Below are positions 24,376 through 32,881 of a stretch of 64,000 bases of DNA, one piece after another. Location: NCBI GenBank assembly GCA_963728855.1, contig CAVSLN010000007.1, positions 806,001-870,000 of the forward strand, read 5' to 3'. How positions within the stretch are numbered: the stretch's first letter is position 1; the number at the start of each line of letters is the position of its first letter. Position numbers and translations under genes: made by a program. The notes beneath the pieces are model-generated. The model did not search any database. It was not told where the DNA came from and saw only the letters and a list, made by a program, of their open reading frames with translations. The stretch is from AC-43 sp963728855 (GTDB lineage: Bacteria; Actinomycetota; Actinomycetes; Mycobacteriales; Micromonosporaceae).

Positions 24376-25887
24376 CTACCGGAAGGTGGCCTGGCCACGG
24401 ACGCGCTGGGACAGCAGGAAGAAACCGCGGTGGGCGACCAGCGCCACCCGCGACTGGGCCGGGCTCGCCCCGGCGACCGCGTACGCCCGCCAGCGGGTCG
24501 CCGCTTCCAGCGCCGCCTGGCTGAGCTGCTCGGGCGGCGCGGCGGGCAGGTTCAGGATGAACCGGGGGTCGTTGGACAGCGCCAGCCGGGTCAGCTCGCC
24601 CTCCATCTGGTCGGGCAGGTCCACCGCCCCGGTGGTGACCAGCTGGGCCACCTCCAGCAGCCGCAGCCGGTGGTAGTCCGGCTGCTGCAGGACCCGCTCG
24701 ATCGCGTCGCGCAGCAGCTCCCGGTCCGGCGGCCGCGGCGCGTGGCTGGCGATCTTCTCCAGGCTCGACAGGGCCCAGCCGGCCTTGATGGCGTCGCTGC
24801 GCCAGCGGAACGCGTGGTTGAGCGTCTCGCGCAGCCGGGGGAAGCCGGAAACCTGGTGCAGCATCCGGATCAGGTCGCTGGTGGCCAGCTCCGGCTTGGC
24901 GACCAGGTGGGCGATCGCGTAGCCGATGCCGTACAGGTCGAGCAGGCGCAGCAGCCGTTCCCGGGACTCGCGCGACACGGCGCATTCGCGGCTGGCGAAC
25001 AGGTCGACCGAGGCCAGCAGGACGGTGCGTTCGCTGTCGGGCAGCCGCGCGAGGGTACGCAGCGCCTCGCAGTCCGCCGCGGTCAGCCGTCCGGCCTCCG
25101 TGGTCTCGGCCAGCAGCCCCACGATCGGGACGACGTCGGAGACCACCCGGCGCAGGACGGCCGCCTGGTCGGACGCGAGCGGCCCGGCCACCGGCCACGG
25201 GTCGGCGGTGCCCCCGGCCAGCTTGTCGACCTTGTTGAACAGGCCGAGGGAGTTGATCGGGTTGCTGGACAGCCGGGCCGAGATGGACCGGAACGCCTCC
25301 AGCGCGGCCACGTCGTCGGCCCGTACCGACTGGGTGAACACGTAGACGATGGCCTCCGCGCCCGACAGCGCACCGACGGAGTCGTCGTCGATGTCGTCGT
25401 CGATCGGGGCCTCGTTGAACAGGAACCGCCGCGCCCCGGCGCTGACCACCGAGTTGGCGCTGGACAGCCCGGGGGTGTCCACCACCATCAGGTCGCGCAG
25501 GTGGTCGCTGGTCAGCGCCACGTCGACGTAGGAGATCTCGCTGCGGGGTACGCCCAGCCGCTGCGGGATCATCCCGGAGTCGTCCAGCGGCAGGCTCACC
25601 CGGCTGCCGTCGCGGCGTACCACGTCGACCCGGTCGGCCGTGCCGTACCGGAACTGGGTGACGATACGAGTGCACTCGCCGACCTCGGTGGGGGCCACCC
25701 GGCGGCCGATGAGCGCGTTGACGAGTGTCGACTTGCCGGACTTGAGTCGTCCGGCGATGGCGACCCGCAGCGGCTCGGACAGCCGCCGACGCACATCGAA
25801 GACCTGCCCCTGGGTGGGCCCACCGAGCCGGTGGCCGGCCTCTTGGCAGAGGCCGGCCACTCGGGCACTCAGCGGTCCGGGAGCCAT
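24376..25887 (-). CDS. Dynamin-like GTPase 1
   Basis: Bacterial dynamin-family GTPase, 503 residues, frame intact. G1 GRLKSGKS at 46-53, a G2 threonine near TEVGECTRIVTQF, G3 DTPGL at 137-141 and G4 NKVD at 218-221. The C-terminal 250 residues are predicted helical (leucine/arginine rich) without an obvious membrane paddle, so this may be the soluble partner of dynamin 2. It follows the acidic repeat gene by four bases and precedes the GrpE-like gene by eight. Similar two-gene pairs act in membrane remodelling in Streptomyces (DynA/DynB) and in isoniazid-induced stress in mycobacteria (IniA/IniC). Confidence 0.9.
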   Translation of the reverse strand: MAPGPLSARVAGLCQEAGHRLGGPTQGQVFDVRRRLSEPLRVAIAGRLKSGKSTLVNALIGRRVAPTEVGECTRIVTQFRYGTADRVDVVRRDGSRVSLPLDDSGMIPQRLGVPRSEISYVDVALTSDHLRDLMVVDTPGLSSANSVVSAGARRFLFNEAPIDDDIDDDSVGALSGAEAIVYVFTQSVRADDVAALEAFRSISARLSSNPINSLGLFNKVDKLAGGTADPWPVAGPLASDQAAVLRRVVSDVVPIVGLLAETTEAGRLTAADCEALRTLARLPDSERTVLLASVDLFASRECAVSRESRERLLRLLDLYGIGYAIAHLVAKPELATSDLIRMLHQVSGFPRLRETLNHAFRWRSDAIKAGWALSSLEKIASHAPRPPDRELLRDAIERVLQQPDYHRLRLLEVAQLVTTGAVDLPDQMEGELTRLALSNDPRFILNLPAAPPEQLSQAALEAATRWRAYAVAGASPAQSRVALVAHRGFFLLSQRVRGQATFR

Positions 25888-25891
25888 CCGG

Positions 25892-26416
25892 TCAGCTGCT
25901 CGCGTACGGGTTCGGGTTGTGGGCCGCGTCCACCGGCCCGTTGAACGGGTCGGCGTACTTCACCGTCTCGAAGTCCCCGTCGTTGTTCTGGTCGCTGAAG
26001 TCCACGTCGGGCTTGCCGTCGTAGTTGCGGTCCTCGACGATCTCGTCGACCTTCCCGTCGTGGGTGTGGTCGAACTCGACCAGGTCGGCCTGGTGGTCGT
26101 CGTTGGTGTCCACGGCCAGGGTGTCGAGCTGGTGCCCGCCGCCGAAGCTGTGGCTGAAGACGGCGTCGGCGTGGCCGTCACCGTCGGCGTCCACGATCAC
26201 GCCGTCGGCGTAACCGTCGTGGTTCTCGTCGACGGTCGTCTCGGTGCCGTGACCGTAGTCGGCGACCACCACGTTCGGGCTGCCGTACGGGTCGTTGCCG
26301 TGGTCGCCGTACGGGTCGTGGTGCGGGTCGCTGTGGTGCTGCGAGTCGTGGTCGTGACCGTAGGGGTCGTCGTGGTGGCTGTCGTGGCCCGAGGGGTCTT
26401 CGTAGCCGTCGCTCAT
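25892..26416 (-). CDS. Asp-rich calcium-binding-like repeat protein, first gene of dynamin operon
   Basis: A 174-residue acidic protein. The first 50 residues are His/Asp/Gly-rich; residues 60-160 carry repeated DxNxDGxxD-type loops (DENHDGYADG, DADGDGHADAV, DTNDDHQADLV, DRNYDGKPDVD, DQNNDGDFETV). These resemble EF-hand/dockerin-like or VCBS/FG-GAP calcium loops. No signal peptide is visible, so an intracellular calcium sensor is possible. It opens the dynamin operon, and is divergent from the LuxR-type regulator across a 116-base region with an 18-base palindrome. Confidence 0.8.
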   Translation of the reverse strand: MSDGYEDPSGHDSHHDDPYGHDHDSQHHSDPHHDPYGDHGNDPYGSPNVVVADYGHGTETTVDENHDGYADGVIVDADGDGHADAVFSHSFGGGHQLDTLAVDTNDDHQADLVEFDHTHDGKVDEIVEDRNYDGKPDVDFSDQNNDGDFETVKYADPFNGPVDAAHNPNPYASS

Positions 26417-26478
26417 AATTGGTCCTCCCGAGAGTCGGATGTGTGTGTGCTGGGCGGTACGGGATCCACACTACGAAT

Positions 26479-26496
26479 ATCCTGCCGGCGCAGGAT
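26479..26496. promoter_or_regulatory. Palindrome ATCCTG-N6-CAGGAT between dynamin operon and LuxR gene
   Basis: Perfect six-base arms with a CCGGCG centre. It sits 36 bases before the LuxR start and 62 bases before the divergent operon start, where a shared regulator could act on both. Confidence 0.45.
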
Positions 26497-26532
26497 CCCA
26501 TGTTCGTGCCACCTCGGGGGGAGGGACGCGCA

Positions 26533-28983
26533 GTGCCGCAGGTACCCGGCGGTAGCCCCGCTGACCAGGCGGATGACCTGCTGGCCACGGCCATGGCCGG
26601 GCTGGCCAGCCCGGGTCTCGTCGTGCTGTCCGGAGGTCCCGGCATCGGCCGCAGCACCGCTCTGGGCCGGCTCGGCGAGGCCTTCCGCGGCCCCGTTTTC
26701 GCTGGTGGCGGGCTGGCCATGCTGCGTGCCGTGCCAGGGTTCGCGCTGGCCCGGGCGGTCAAGGTGCGGCTGCCCACGCAGGACCAGGCGCTGCTGGCCG
26801 AGGCCGTACGGTCCCGGGTGCGCGGTGGGCTGCTGCTGCTCGATGACGTTCAGTGGGCCGACCCCGCCACGCTCGCCGCGTTGCCGGCCATCGCCGAGCA
26901 CTGTCGGATAGCCGTCACCCTCCGGACTCCTCATCAACTCAATCCCATCGCGGTCGACGATCTGCGTAGCGTAGCGGCCGCCTGGCTGGCCGTACCGCCC
27001 CTGTCGGCCGCTGAAGCGACCGCGCTGGCCACCCGTACGGCCCCGGGGCTGTCCGCCGCCACGCTCGCCGAGGTGGTACGGCGCGCCGGTGGCGTACCGC
27101 TCGCGGTCGAGGCCCTCGCCCGGCACGCGGCCACCCGCGGTGAGCTGGCCGGCGCCGGTACGGACGGGCTGGCGTACGCCGTCGCCACGGCACTGGCCGA
27201 CCTCACCCGCCCCGCCCGTACCACCATGGCCGCGCTCGGGCTGATCGGCCGGCCCGCGCCCGCCGCGCTGCTCGGTGCCGGCCTCGCCGAGACCGTCGAG
27301 GCGGGCCTGGCCTGGCAGGACGACGACCGGGTCGCGCCGGTCTCGCCGTACGTCGCCGAGGTGGCCGCCGGCCTGCTCGACGCCGAGGAGCGGCGCGCCC
27401 TGCACCGGCGCCTGGCCGACCTGGTGCCGCCCCGGGAGGCGGCCCGGCACCTGGCCGCCGCCGGCGAGACCGAACTGGCGCACGACCGGGCGCTGGACGC
27501 CGCCAAACAGGCCACCACCCTCGGCGAGCGGGCCGAGCTGCTCGCCCTGGCGTGCGAGCTGCCCGGGGCGCGGCCCAGCCCGGAGGTACGGGTGGCCACC
27601 GCGGTCGCCGCCCTGGCCGTCGGGTGGCCGCAGACGTGCGTACGGGCACTGGGGGAGGAGGCCAGCCCGGAGGCGGCCGTCCTGCGCGGCGAGGCGCTGC
27701 TGCAGATGGGCGACGCGACCGGAGCGCTCGCCGCGGTGGCGGGGGTACCCGACGGCGTGGGCCCGGTACCGCGCGCCGGGCGGGACCGGCTGCGCCTGCT
27801 CGGGCTGCTCGCCCGCGACCAGGCCGCCGCGCTGGCCACCGCCGAGCTGGTGGCCGCGGCGGGCGTACCCGAGCATCCGGGGCTGCGCGCCGCGCTCGCG
27901 GCGGTCCGCGCGGCCGCCCGTACCCCCGGGTGGGAGGGCGGGCTCGCGCAGGCCGCGCAGACCGCCGGGCAGGCCGGCGACCCGCTGTCCGCCCGCTGGA
28001 GCGCGTGGCTGCTGGTCGAGACGCTCGCCGCCGACGGCCGGCTGGCCGAGGCCGCGCAGGCGGCCGGCGCGGCCGCGGCCGCCTGCGCCACCGACCTGGC
28101 CTACAGCTGGCAGACCCGGTTCCTGGCCGCGCGGCTGTGGTGCCTGGCGCTGCGCGGCGACGCCATCGACGAGGTGGTCGGCCGCGCCACCGAGCTCACC
28201 GACCGCACCCTGCCGTCCCTCGCCCGGGGGTACGCCAGCGCCGCGGCCAGCCTCGCCGAGGCCGACGGCGGGCTGCTCGCCTCCGCCCGCGCCCGGCTGC
28301 GGCGGCTGCCCCGGTTCCCCGCCAGCGCCCAGGCACTGCTGGACTGGGTGTCCCGCGAGGCGGCCTGGCTGGACGGCCAGCCGGAGCGGGCCGGTGGCGA
28401 GCAGCCCGCCGGCACCGACGTCGCGCTGCCGCTCGTCGACGGGCTGCGCCGCATCACCGCGCGGTGGGCCGCGTACGACACCGGGGTGCTGCGCGCCGAC
28501 GACGGCTCCTCCACCATCCCGCCGGTGAAGGCGACCCTGGACGCCTGGTCGGGCAGCGACCCGCAGCGCTTCGACCAGGCGGCCGCGGCCTGGCACGACC
28601 TGGCCCTGCGTGAGGAGGTGCGCTGCCTGCTGGCGCACGGGCTGCGGGTGCAGGAGGCGACCGACGCGGTACCGCCGCTGCTGCGCGCCGAGTCCCTCGC
28701 CGAGGACGCCGGCCTGGTCGTCCTGCTCGGCCGTACCCGCCGGGCGCTGCGCCGCCACTCGGTGCGCCGCGACATCCGCGGTCCCCGCTCCGGCGACGAT
28801 CTGACCGAGCGCGAGCGTGAGGTGCTGCGCCTGGTCGCCCGCGGTGAGCCGACCAGGCGCATCGCTGGACAGCTGGGTATCTCCCGCGAGACCGTGGAAA
28901 CCCACATCCGTTCCGGGATGCGCAAGCTGGGGGCGCGTACTCGGACGGAGGCCGCTGCCCTGGCCCTGGAGGTGCTCGGATGA
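26533..28983 (+). CDS. Large ATPase LuxR-type regulator (LAL/MalT-like)
   Basis: An 816-residue regulator. An N-terminal AAA/STAND-like ATPase has GGPGIGRS at 34-41, where the usual Walker A lysine is Arg, and Walker B LLLLDDVQWAD near 100. The middle is an Ala/Leu/Arg-rich helical repeat region as in MalT. The C-terminus is a LuxR HTH: LTEREREVLRLVARGEPTRRIAGQLGISRETVETHIRSGM split around the recognition helix. I chose GTG 26533 because GGGGGAGGGA precedes it; an upstream ATG near 26500 has none. It is divergent from the dynamin operon and is the likely regulator of it. Confidence 0.87.
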   Translation: MPQVPGGSPADQADDLLATAMAGLASPGLVVLSGGPGIGRSTALGRLGEAFRGPVFAGGGLAMLRAVPGFALARAVKVRLPTQDQALLAEAVRSRVRGGLLLLDDVQWADPATLAALPAIAEHCRIAVTLRTPHQLNPIAVDDLRSVAAAWLAVPPLSAAEATALATRTAPGLSAATLAEVVRRAGGVPLAVEALARHAATRGELAGAGTDGLAYAVATALADLTRPARTTMAALGLIGRPAPAALLGAGLAETVEAGLAWQDDDRVAPVSPYVAEVAAGLLDAEERRALHRRLADLVPPREAARHLAAAGETELAHDRALDAAKQATTLGERAELLALACELPGARPSPEVRVATAVAALAVGWPQTCVRALGEEASPEAAVLRGEALLQMGDATGALAAVAGVPDGVGPVPRAGRDRLRLLGLLARDQAAALATAELVAAAGVPEHPGLRAALAAVRAAARTPGWEGGLAQAAQTAGQAGDPLSARWSAWLLVETLAADGRLAEAAQAAGAAAAACATDLAYSWQTRFLAARLWCLALRGDAIDEVVGRATELTDRTLPSLARGYASAAASLAEADGGLLASARARLRRLPRFPASAQALLDWVSREAAWLDGQPERAGGEQPAGTDVALPLVDGLRRITARWAAYDTGVLRADDGSSTIPPVKATLDAWSGSDPQRFDQAAAAWHDLALREEVRCLLAHGLRVQEATDAVPPLLRAESLAEDAGLVVLLGRTRRALRRHSVRRDIRGPRSGDDLTEREREVLRLVARGEPTRRIAGQLGISRETVETHIRSGMRKLGARTRTEAAALALEVLG

Positions 28984-29501
28984 CCACGCCCCGGTACGTG
29001 GTCGCCACGGCCACCGACGCGACCGTGGCACTGCGCCGGCTGGCCCGGGCGGGCTGGCATACCCGGGAGGGGTTCGCGCTCACCGACCCGGCATGGGACG
29101 TGGCCGACCAGAAGCTCGTCCTCTACGGCCGGGTCGGCGACCTCGACACCGCCGAGCTGGCCGTGCACGCCGCCGCCCGGGGTGCCGGACTGGTCGCGAT
29201 CACCGACGCCGGCAGCGACGTCGGCCAGGCGCTGCTGGCCGACCTGACCCGGCTCGGGCCGGTCACCCGCGACCCGGAGGCGGAGCTGGTCGCCGAGCCG
29301 GAGGACAACGTGCTGCTGCCCGAGCAGCGGGCACTGCTGGAGCGGCTGGCCAACGGCGAGACCATCGCCGCCGCGGCCGCGGCGGAGTTCCTGTCGCTGC
29401 GTACCGCCAACCGGCGCATCGCGCAGGCCCGGGAGGCCCTGGGGGTACGCACCACGCGGGAGGCGGTCCTCGCGTACCTTCGTCAACGCCGGCCCACCTG
29501 A
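28980..29501 (+). CDS. Small HTH protein coupled to the LuxR-type regulator
   Basis: A 173-residue protein whose start overlaps the regulator stop (ATGA). Residues 110-170 form a LuxR/GerE-like HTH (LPEQRALLERLANGETIAAAAAAEFLSLRTANRRIAQAREALG, in pieces: LANGETIAAAAAAEFLSLRT then NRRIAQAREALGVRT). The N-terminal 100 residues are an alpha/beta domain of unknown type (VVATATDATVALRRLARAGW ... LVLYGRVGDLDTAELAV). No receiver aspartate pattern is clear. It should act with the large regulator, perhaps as its effector or antagonist. Confidence 0.75.
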   Translation: MTTPRYVVATATDATVALRRLARAGWHTREGFALTDPAWDVADQKLVLYGRVGDLDTAELAVHAAARGAGLVAITDAGSDVGQALLADLTRLGPVTRDPEAELVAEPEDNVLLPEQRALLERLANGETIAAAAAAEFLSLRTANRRIAQAREALGVRTTREAVLAYLRQRRPT

Positions 29502-29513
29502 CCCCGCCCACCT

Positions 29514-29536
29514 CATACGTTGTGTGCCTACGTATG
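29514..29536. promoter_or_regulatory. Palindrome CATACGT-N9-ACGTATG upstream of cydA
   Basis: Perfect seven-base arms just eight bases before the cydA start codon, overlapping where the promoter or leader should be. A candidate oxygen/redox-regulator site. It is not a match to the Rex consensus TTGTG-N8-CACAA. Confidence 0.5.
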
Positions 29537-29544
29537 CTGAGGGC

Positions 29545-30948
29545 ATGTCGACCCTGGACCTGGCCCGCTGGCAGTTCGGCGTCACCACCGTCTACCACTT
29601 CCTGTTCGTACCCCTGACGATCGGCCTGGCGTTCCTCGTCGCCGGCCTGCAGACCGCCTGGGTACGCACCGGCAAGGCGCACTGGCTACGACTGACCCGC
29701 TTCTACGGCAAGCTGTTCCTCGTCAACGTCGCCCTCGGCGTGGTGACCGGGATCGTGCAGGAGTTCCAGTTCGGCATGGGCTGGAGCGCGTACTCCCGGT
29801 TCGCCGGCGACGTCATCGGTGCCCCGCTGGCCATCGAGGCGCTGCTCGCGTTCTTCCTGGAGTCCACGTTCATCGGGCTGTGGATCTTCGGCTGGGACCG
29901 GCTGCCCCGCCGCGTACACCTGGCCTGCATCTGGGTCGTCGCGACCGGCAGCGCCGTGTCCGCGTACGTGATCCTGGCCGCGAACTCGTGGATGCAGCAT
30001 CCGGTCGGGTACCGGTACAACCCGGCCACCCACCGCGCCGAGCTGACCGACGTGTGGGCCCTGCTCACCAACAAGGTGACCCTGGTCGCGTTCCCGCACA
30101 CCCTGGCCGGCTGCTTCCTCACCGCCGGCGCGCTGGTCGCCGCCGTGGCGCTGTTCCACCTCTTCCGGCATCCGTCCACTGTGGACAGTGCCGCGTACCG
30201 GGCCGCGGCGCGGCTGGGCGGCTGGACCACCGTCGTGGCCGGGGCCGCCCTCGCCGTCACCGGTGACCTGCAGGGCAAGGTGATGACCGAGGTGCAGCCG
30301 ATGAAGATGGCCGCCGCCGAGGCGCTCTACGGCACCGCCCAGCCGGCCGCGTTCTCCGTGTTCACCGTCGGCAGCCTCGACGGCAGCCGCGAGCTGTACG
30401 CCCTGACCGTACCGGGGCTGCTGTCCTTCCTCGGTACCGGCTCCTTCGGCGGGCGGGTACAGGGCATCGACGACCTGCAGGCGCAGTACGCCGCCGCGTA
30501 CGGGCCCGGCTCGTACGCGCCGGCCATCCCGGTCACCTACTGGAGCTTCCGGCTGATGATCGGGCTCGGTGTCCTCGCCGCGCTCGTCGCGCTGTGGGGG
30601 CTGTGGTCGCTGCGGGGCGGCCGTACCCCCTCCTCGCGCTGGCTGCTGCGCGCGGCGCTGGCGCTGCCCGTGCTGCCCCTGGCCGCGGGCGCGCTGGGCT
30701 GGGTCTTCACCGAGATGGGCCGCCAGCCGTGGCTGGTGTTCGGGCAGCTGCGCACCGCCGACGGCGTCTCACCCGGCGTCTCGGTGGCCACGCTGGCCAC
30801 CTCCCTGACCGTGTTCACGCTGCTCTATGCCGTCCTGGCCGTCGTGGAGGTACGCCTGCTGCTGCGCTTCGCCCGCGCCGGCCTGCCCGAGGAGTCCCCG
30901 CCGGACGAGCCGGCCGACGAGCCCGCCGCCCTGTCCTTCGCCTACTGA
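29545..30948 (+). CDS. cydA: Cytochrome bd oxidase subunit I
   Basis: Quinol oxidase subunit with the b558, b595 and d hemes; couples quinol oxidation to oxygen reduction at low oxygen. The 467-residue product has LARWQFGVTTVYHFLFVPLTIG with the conserved His in helix I, YGKLFLVNVALGVVTGIVQEFQFGMGWS, FFLESTFIGLWIFGW and HPVGY. The region between helices VI and VII is short (short-Q-loop type). ATG 29545 follows GAGGG. cydB follows after 60 bases. The cydDC transporter needed for assembly is not adjacent. Confidence 0.95.
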   Translation: MSTLDLARWQFGVTTVYHFLFVPLTIGLAFLVAGLQTAWVRTGKAHWLRLTRFYGKLFLVNVALGVVTGIVQEFQFGMGWSAYSRFAGDVIGAPLAIEALLAFFLESTFIGLWIFGWDRLPRRVHLACIWVVATGSAVSAYVILAANSWMQHPVGYRYNPATHRAELTDVWALLTNKVTLVAFPHTLAGCFLTAGALVAAVALFHLFRHPSTVDSAAYRAAARLGGWTTVVAGAALAVTGDLQGKVMTEVQPMKMAAAEALYGTAQPAAFSVFTVGSLDGSRELYALTVPGLLSFLGTGSFGGRVQGIDDLQAQYAAAYGPGSYAPAIPVTYWSFRLMIGLGVLAALVALWGLWSLRGGRTPSSRWLLRAALALPVLPLAAGALGWVFTEMGRQPWLVFGQLRTADGVSPGVSVATLATSLTVFTLLYAVLAVVEVRLLLRFARAGLPEESPPDEPADEPAALSFAY

Positions 30949-31008
30949 GCCCTTCGCCCTGCTGAGTCATCCGCCTACTGGGTTCGCCCCACGGAAGGGA
31001 GCGCCGAC

Positions 31009-31980
31009 GTGACAACGGTGTGGTTCGTGCTGATCGCCGCGCTGTGGACCGGCTACCTCGTGCTGGAGGGCTTCGACTTCGGCGTCGGCATGCTGCTTCG
31101 CGTGCTCGGCCGCGACGCCCGCCAGCGCGGCGCGCTGCTGGCCACGATCGGGCCGGTGTGGGACGGCAACGAGGTGTGGGTGATCACCGCCGGGGCGGCC
31201 ACGTTCGCGGCCTTCCCGGAGTGGTACGCCAGCCTGTTCTCCGGCTTCTACCTACCCATGCTGCTGATCCTGGTGGCGCTCATCGTGCGCGGGGTGGCCC
31301 TGGAGTACCGGGGCAAGCGCGACGACCCCCGCTGGCAGCGCCGCTGGGACACGGCGACCGTGGCCGGCTCGGCCGTACCGGCGCTGCTGTGGGGCGTCAC
31401 GCTCGCCGACATCGCCCACGGGGTACCGCTTTCCGCCACCCACACCTACGTCGGCGGCCCCGAGCACCTGCTCACCCCGGTCGCCCTGCTGGGCGGCGCG
31501 GCCACCCTCGGACTCTTCGCCACGCACGGCGCGCTCTTCCTGGCCCTCAAGACCGCCGGCGAGGTACGGCTACGGGCCCGTACGCTGGCCGGGTGGCTCG
31601 GCGTACCGGCCGGTGCCGTGCTGCTCACCTTCCTGGCGCTGACCGCCCGCCGGCCCGTACCGGTCGGGCTCGCCGCGCTGGCCGTGCTCACGCTCGCCGG
31701 TGCGCTGCTGGCCAACCGGGCCGGCCGGGAAGGCTGGGCGTTCACCGGTACCTGCGTCACCATCGCGGCCACCGTCGCGACCCTGTTCACCGGCCTCTAC
31801 CCGTACGTGCTGCCCTCCACCCTCGACCCGGCGGGCAGCCTCACCGTGCACAACGCGGCGGCCACCCCGTACGCCCTCGGGGTCATGTCCTGGGTCGCCG
31901 GGTTGTTCGCCCCGCTGGTGCTGCTCTACCAGGGCTGGACCTACTGGGTGTTCCGCCGCCGCGTCACCGTCGAGCCGTAG
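31009..31980 (+). CDS. cydB: Cytochrome bd oxidase subunit II
   Basis: Second subunit of the bd oxidase, 323 residues with about eight to nine membrane segments. The start FVLIAALWTGYLVLEGFDFGVGMLL and IGPVWDGNEVWVITAGAATFAAFPEWYA are conserved family blocks. The GTG start at 31009 follows GGAAGGGAG. It is in one operon with cydA. The end is convergent with the Ala/Pro-rich gene nine bases away, with no visible terminator. Confidence 0.94.
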   Translation: MTTVWFVLIAALWTGYLVLEGFDFGVGMLLRVLGRDARQRGALLATIGPVWDGNEVWVITAGAATFAAFPEWYASLFSGFYLPMLLILVALIVRGVALEYRGKRDDPRWQRRWDTATVAGSAVPALLWGVTLADIAHGVPLSATHTYVGGPEHLLTPVALLGGAATLGLFATHGALFLALKTAGEVRLRARTLAGWLGVPAGAVLLTFLALTARRPVPVGLAALAVLTLAGALLANRAGREGWAFTGTCVTIAATVATLFTGLYPYVLPSTLDPAGSLTVHNAAATPYALGVMSWVAGLFAPLVLLYQGWTYWVFRRRVTVEP

Positions 31981-31989
31981 GCCCGTGGG

Positions 31990-32682
31990 TCAGCTCGCGT
32001 CGCCCAGCTCGGCCAGCTTCGCCTCCACCGCGGCGAGCTGGCTGCGCAGCCGCTCGGCGTGCTCCCGCGCGGCGGCCCGCTCGGCCGACACGATCTGCTC
32101 CACCGCCTCGTGCACGCCCGGCACGTCGAGCAGCCCGACCATCTTCAGCGCCTCGGCCGGCTTGATCACGTATGGCTTCGCCAGCGCCTTGGTGCCCTGG
32201 GTCGCGCCCACCATCCACTCGCCGTCGCTGTAGGACAAGGTCACCGTCAGCGCGGCCGGCGGCTTCGGCTTGGCCTGCCGGGCCGCCTTGCGTGCCGGGG
32301 GCGGTTCCGGGGCGGGCTCCGGGGCTGGCTCGTCGCGGGGCGCCGGGGGAGCGGTCAGCCGCAGCTCCGGGCCGGGCGCGCTCGCCGGCTCCTTGACGGC
32401 CGGCTCCCTCGGAGTGGGGGCGGCCTTGCGGGCCGCGCCGCGCGGCGGGATCACCAGGTCGGTGGGGGAGAAGGGCAGCTCGTCGCCGCCGAACCGGACC
32501 ACGACATACTCGTCTCCCTCCGCCGGGTCGGCCAGCTGCACGACCTGCCCCACCTGCCCGGCGATCTGGCCGGCGGCCTCGGTGAACATCACCTTGGGCC
32601 GGCGGCCCGCCGCCAGCGTGTCGCGGATCACCTCCAGGTCGGCCAGGGTCAGTCCCCGGTCGGCCGTCCTCACGGCAGCCAT
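31990..32682 (-). CDS. Conserved Ala/Pro-rich hypothetical protein
   Basis: A 230-residue protein I cannot assign. An N-terminal conserved-looking block (LTLADLEVIRDTLAAGRRPKVMFTEAAGQIAGQVGQVVQL ... in pieces: AAGRRPKVMFTEAAGQIAG, VGQVVQLADPAEGDEYVVVRF) resembles a small beta-barrel for nucleic-acid or protein binding. A Pro/Ala/Lys-rich linker (residues 85-145) joins a C-terminal part, VTLSYSDGEWMVGATQGTKALAKPYVIKPAEALKMV, ending in a coiled coil. No membrane segment. Convergent with cydB and divergent from the HTH gene at 32882. Confidence 0.7.
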   Translation of the reverse strand: MAAVRTADRGLTLADLEVIRDTLAAGRRPKVMFTEAAGQIAGQVGQVVQLADPAEGDEYVVVRFGGDELPFSPTDLVIPPRGAARKAAPTPREPAVKEPASAPGPELRLTAPPAPRDEPAPEPAPEPPPARKAARQAKPKPPAALTVTLSYSDGEWMVGATQGTKALAKPYVIKPAEALKMVGLLDVPGVHEAVEQIVSAERAAAREHAERLRSQLAAVEAKLAELGDAS

Positions 32683-32829
32683 GGCATCCCTCCGAACATC
32701 TGTATGACTGGCATCTTCCTACCAGCAGGGACCGACAGTTCCGCGCGACACCCCGTACCGGCGGGAAAAACTCAGGGCCGACTGTTCGCTCCCGCCCTCG
32801 GCGCTCATCCGCCGCGCGGGTGAACGCTA

Positions 32830-32869
32830 CTTGACAGTCGACGTCAAGTACTTGACGCTAGCTGTCAAG
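32830..32869. promoter_or_regulatory. Twin operators CTTGAC-N7-GTCAAG
   Basis: Two 19-bp palindromes at 32830-32848 and 32851-32869, both with perfect six-base arms and N7 centres. Their centres are 21 bp apart, two helical turns, so two dimers would bind on one face. The second overlaps the AAGGAGG ribosome site of the following HTH gene, which predicts autorepression. Confidence 0.75.
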
Positions 32870-32881
32870 GAGGTGGGGGAG

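Noticed and set aside
29514..29536. Rex operator upstream of cydA
   Set aside because: TTGTG is present at 29519-29523 but the matching CACAA half is not at the right distance.
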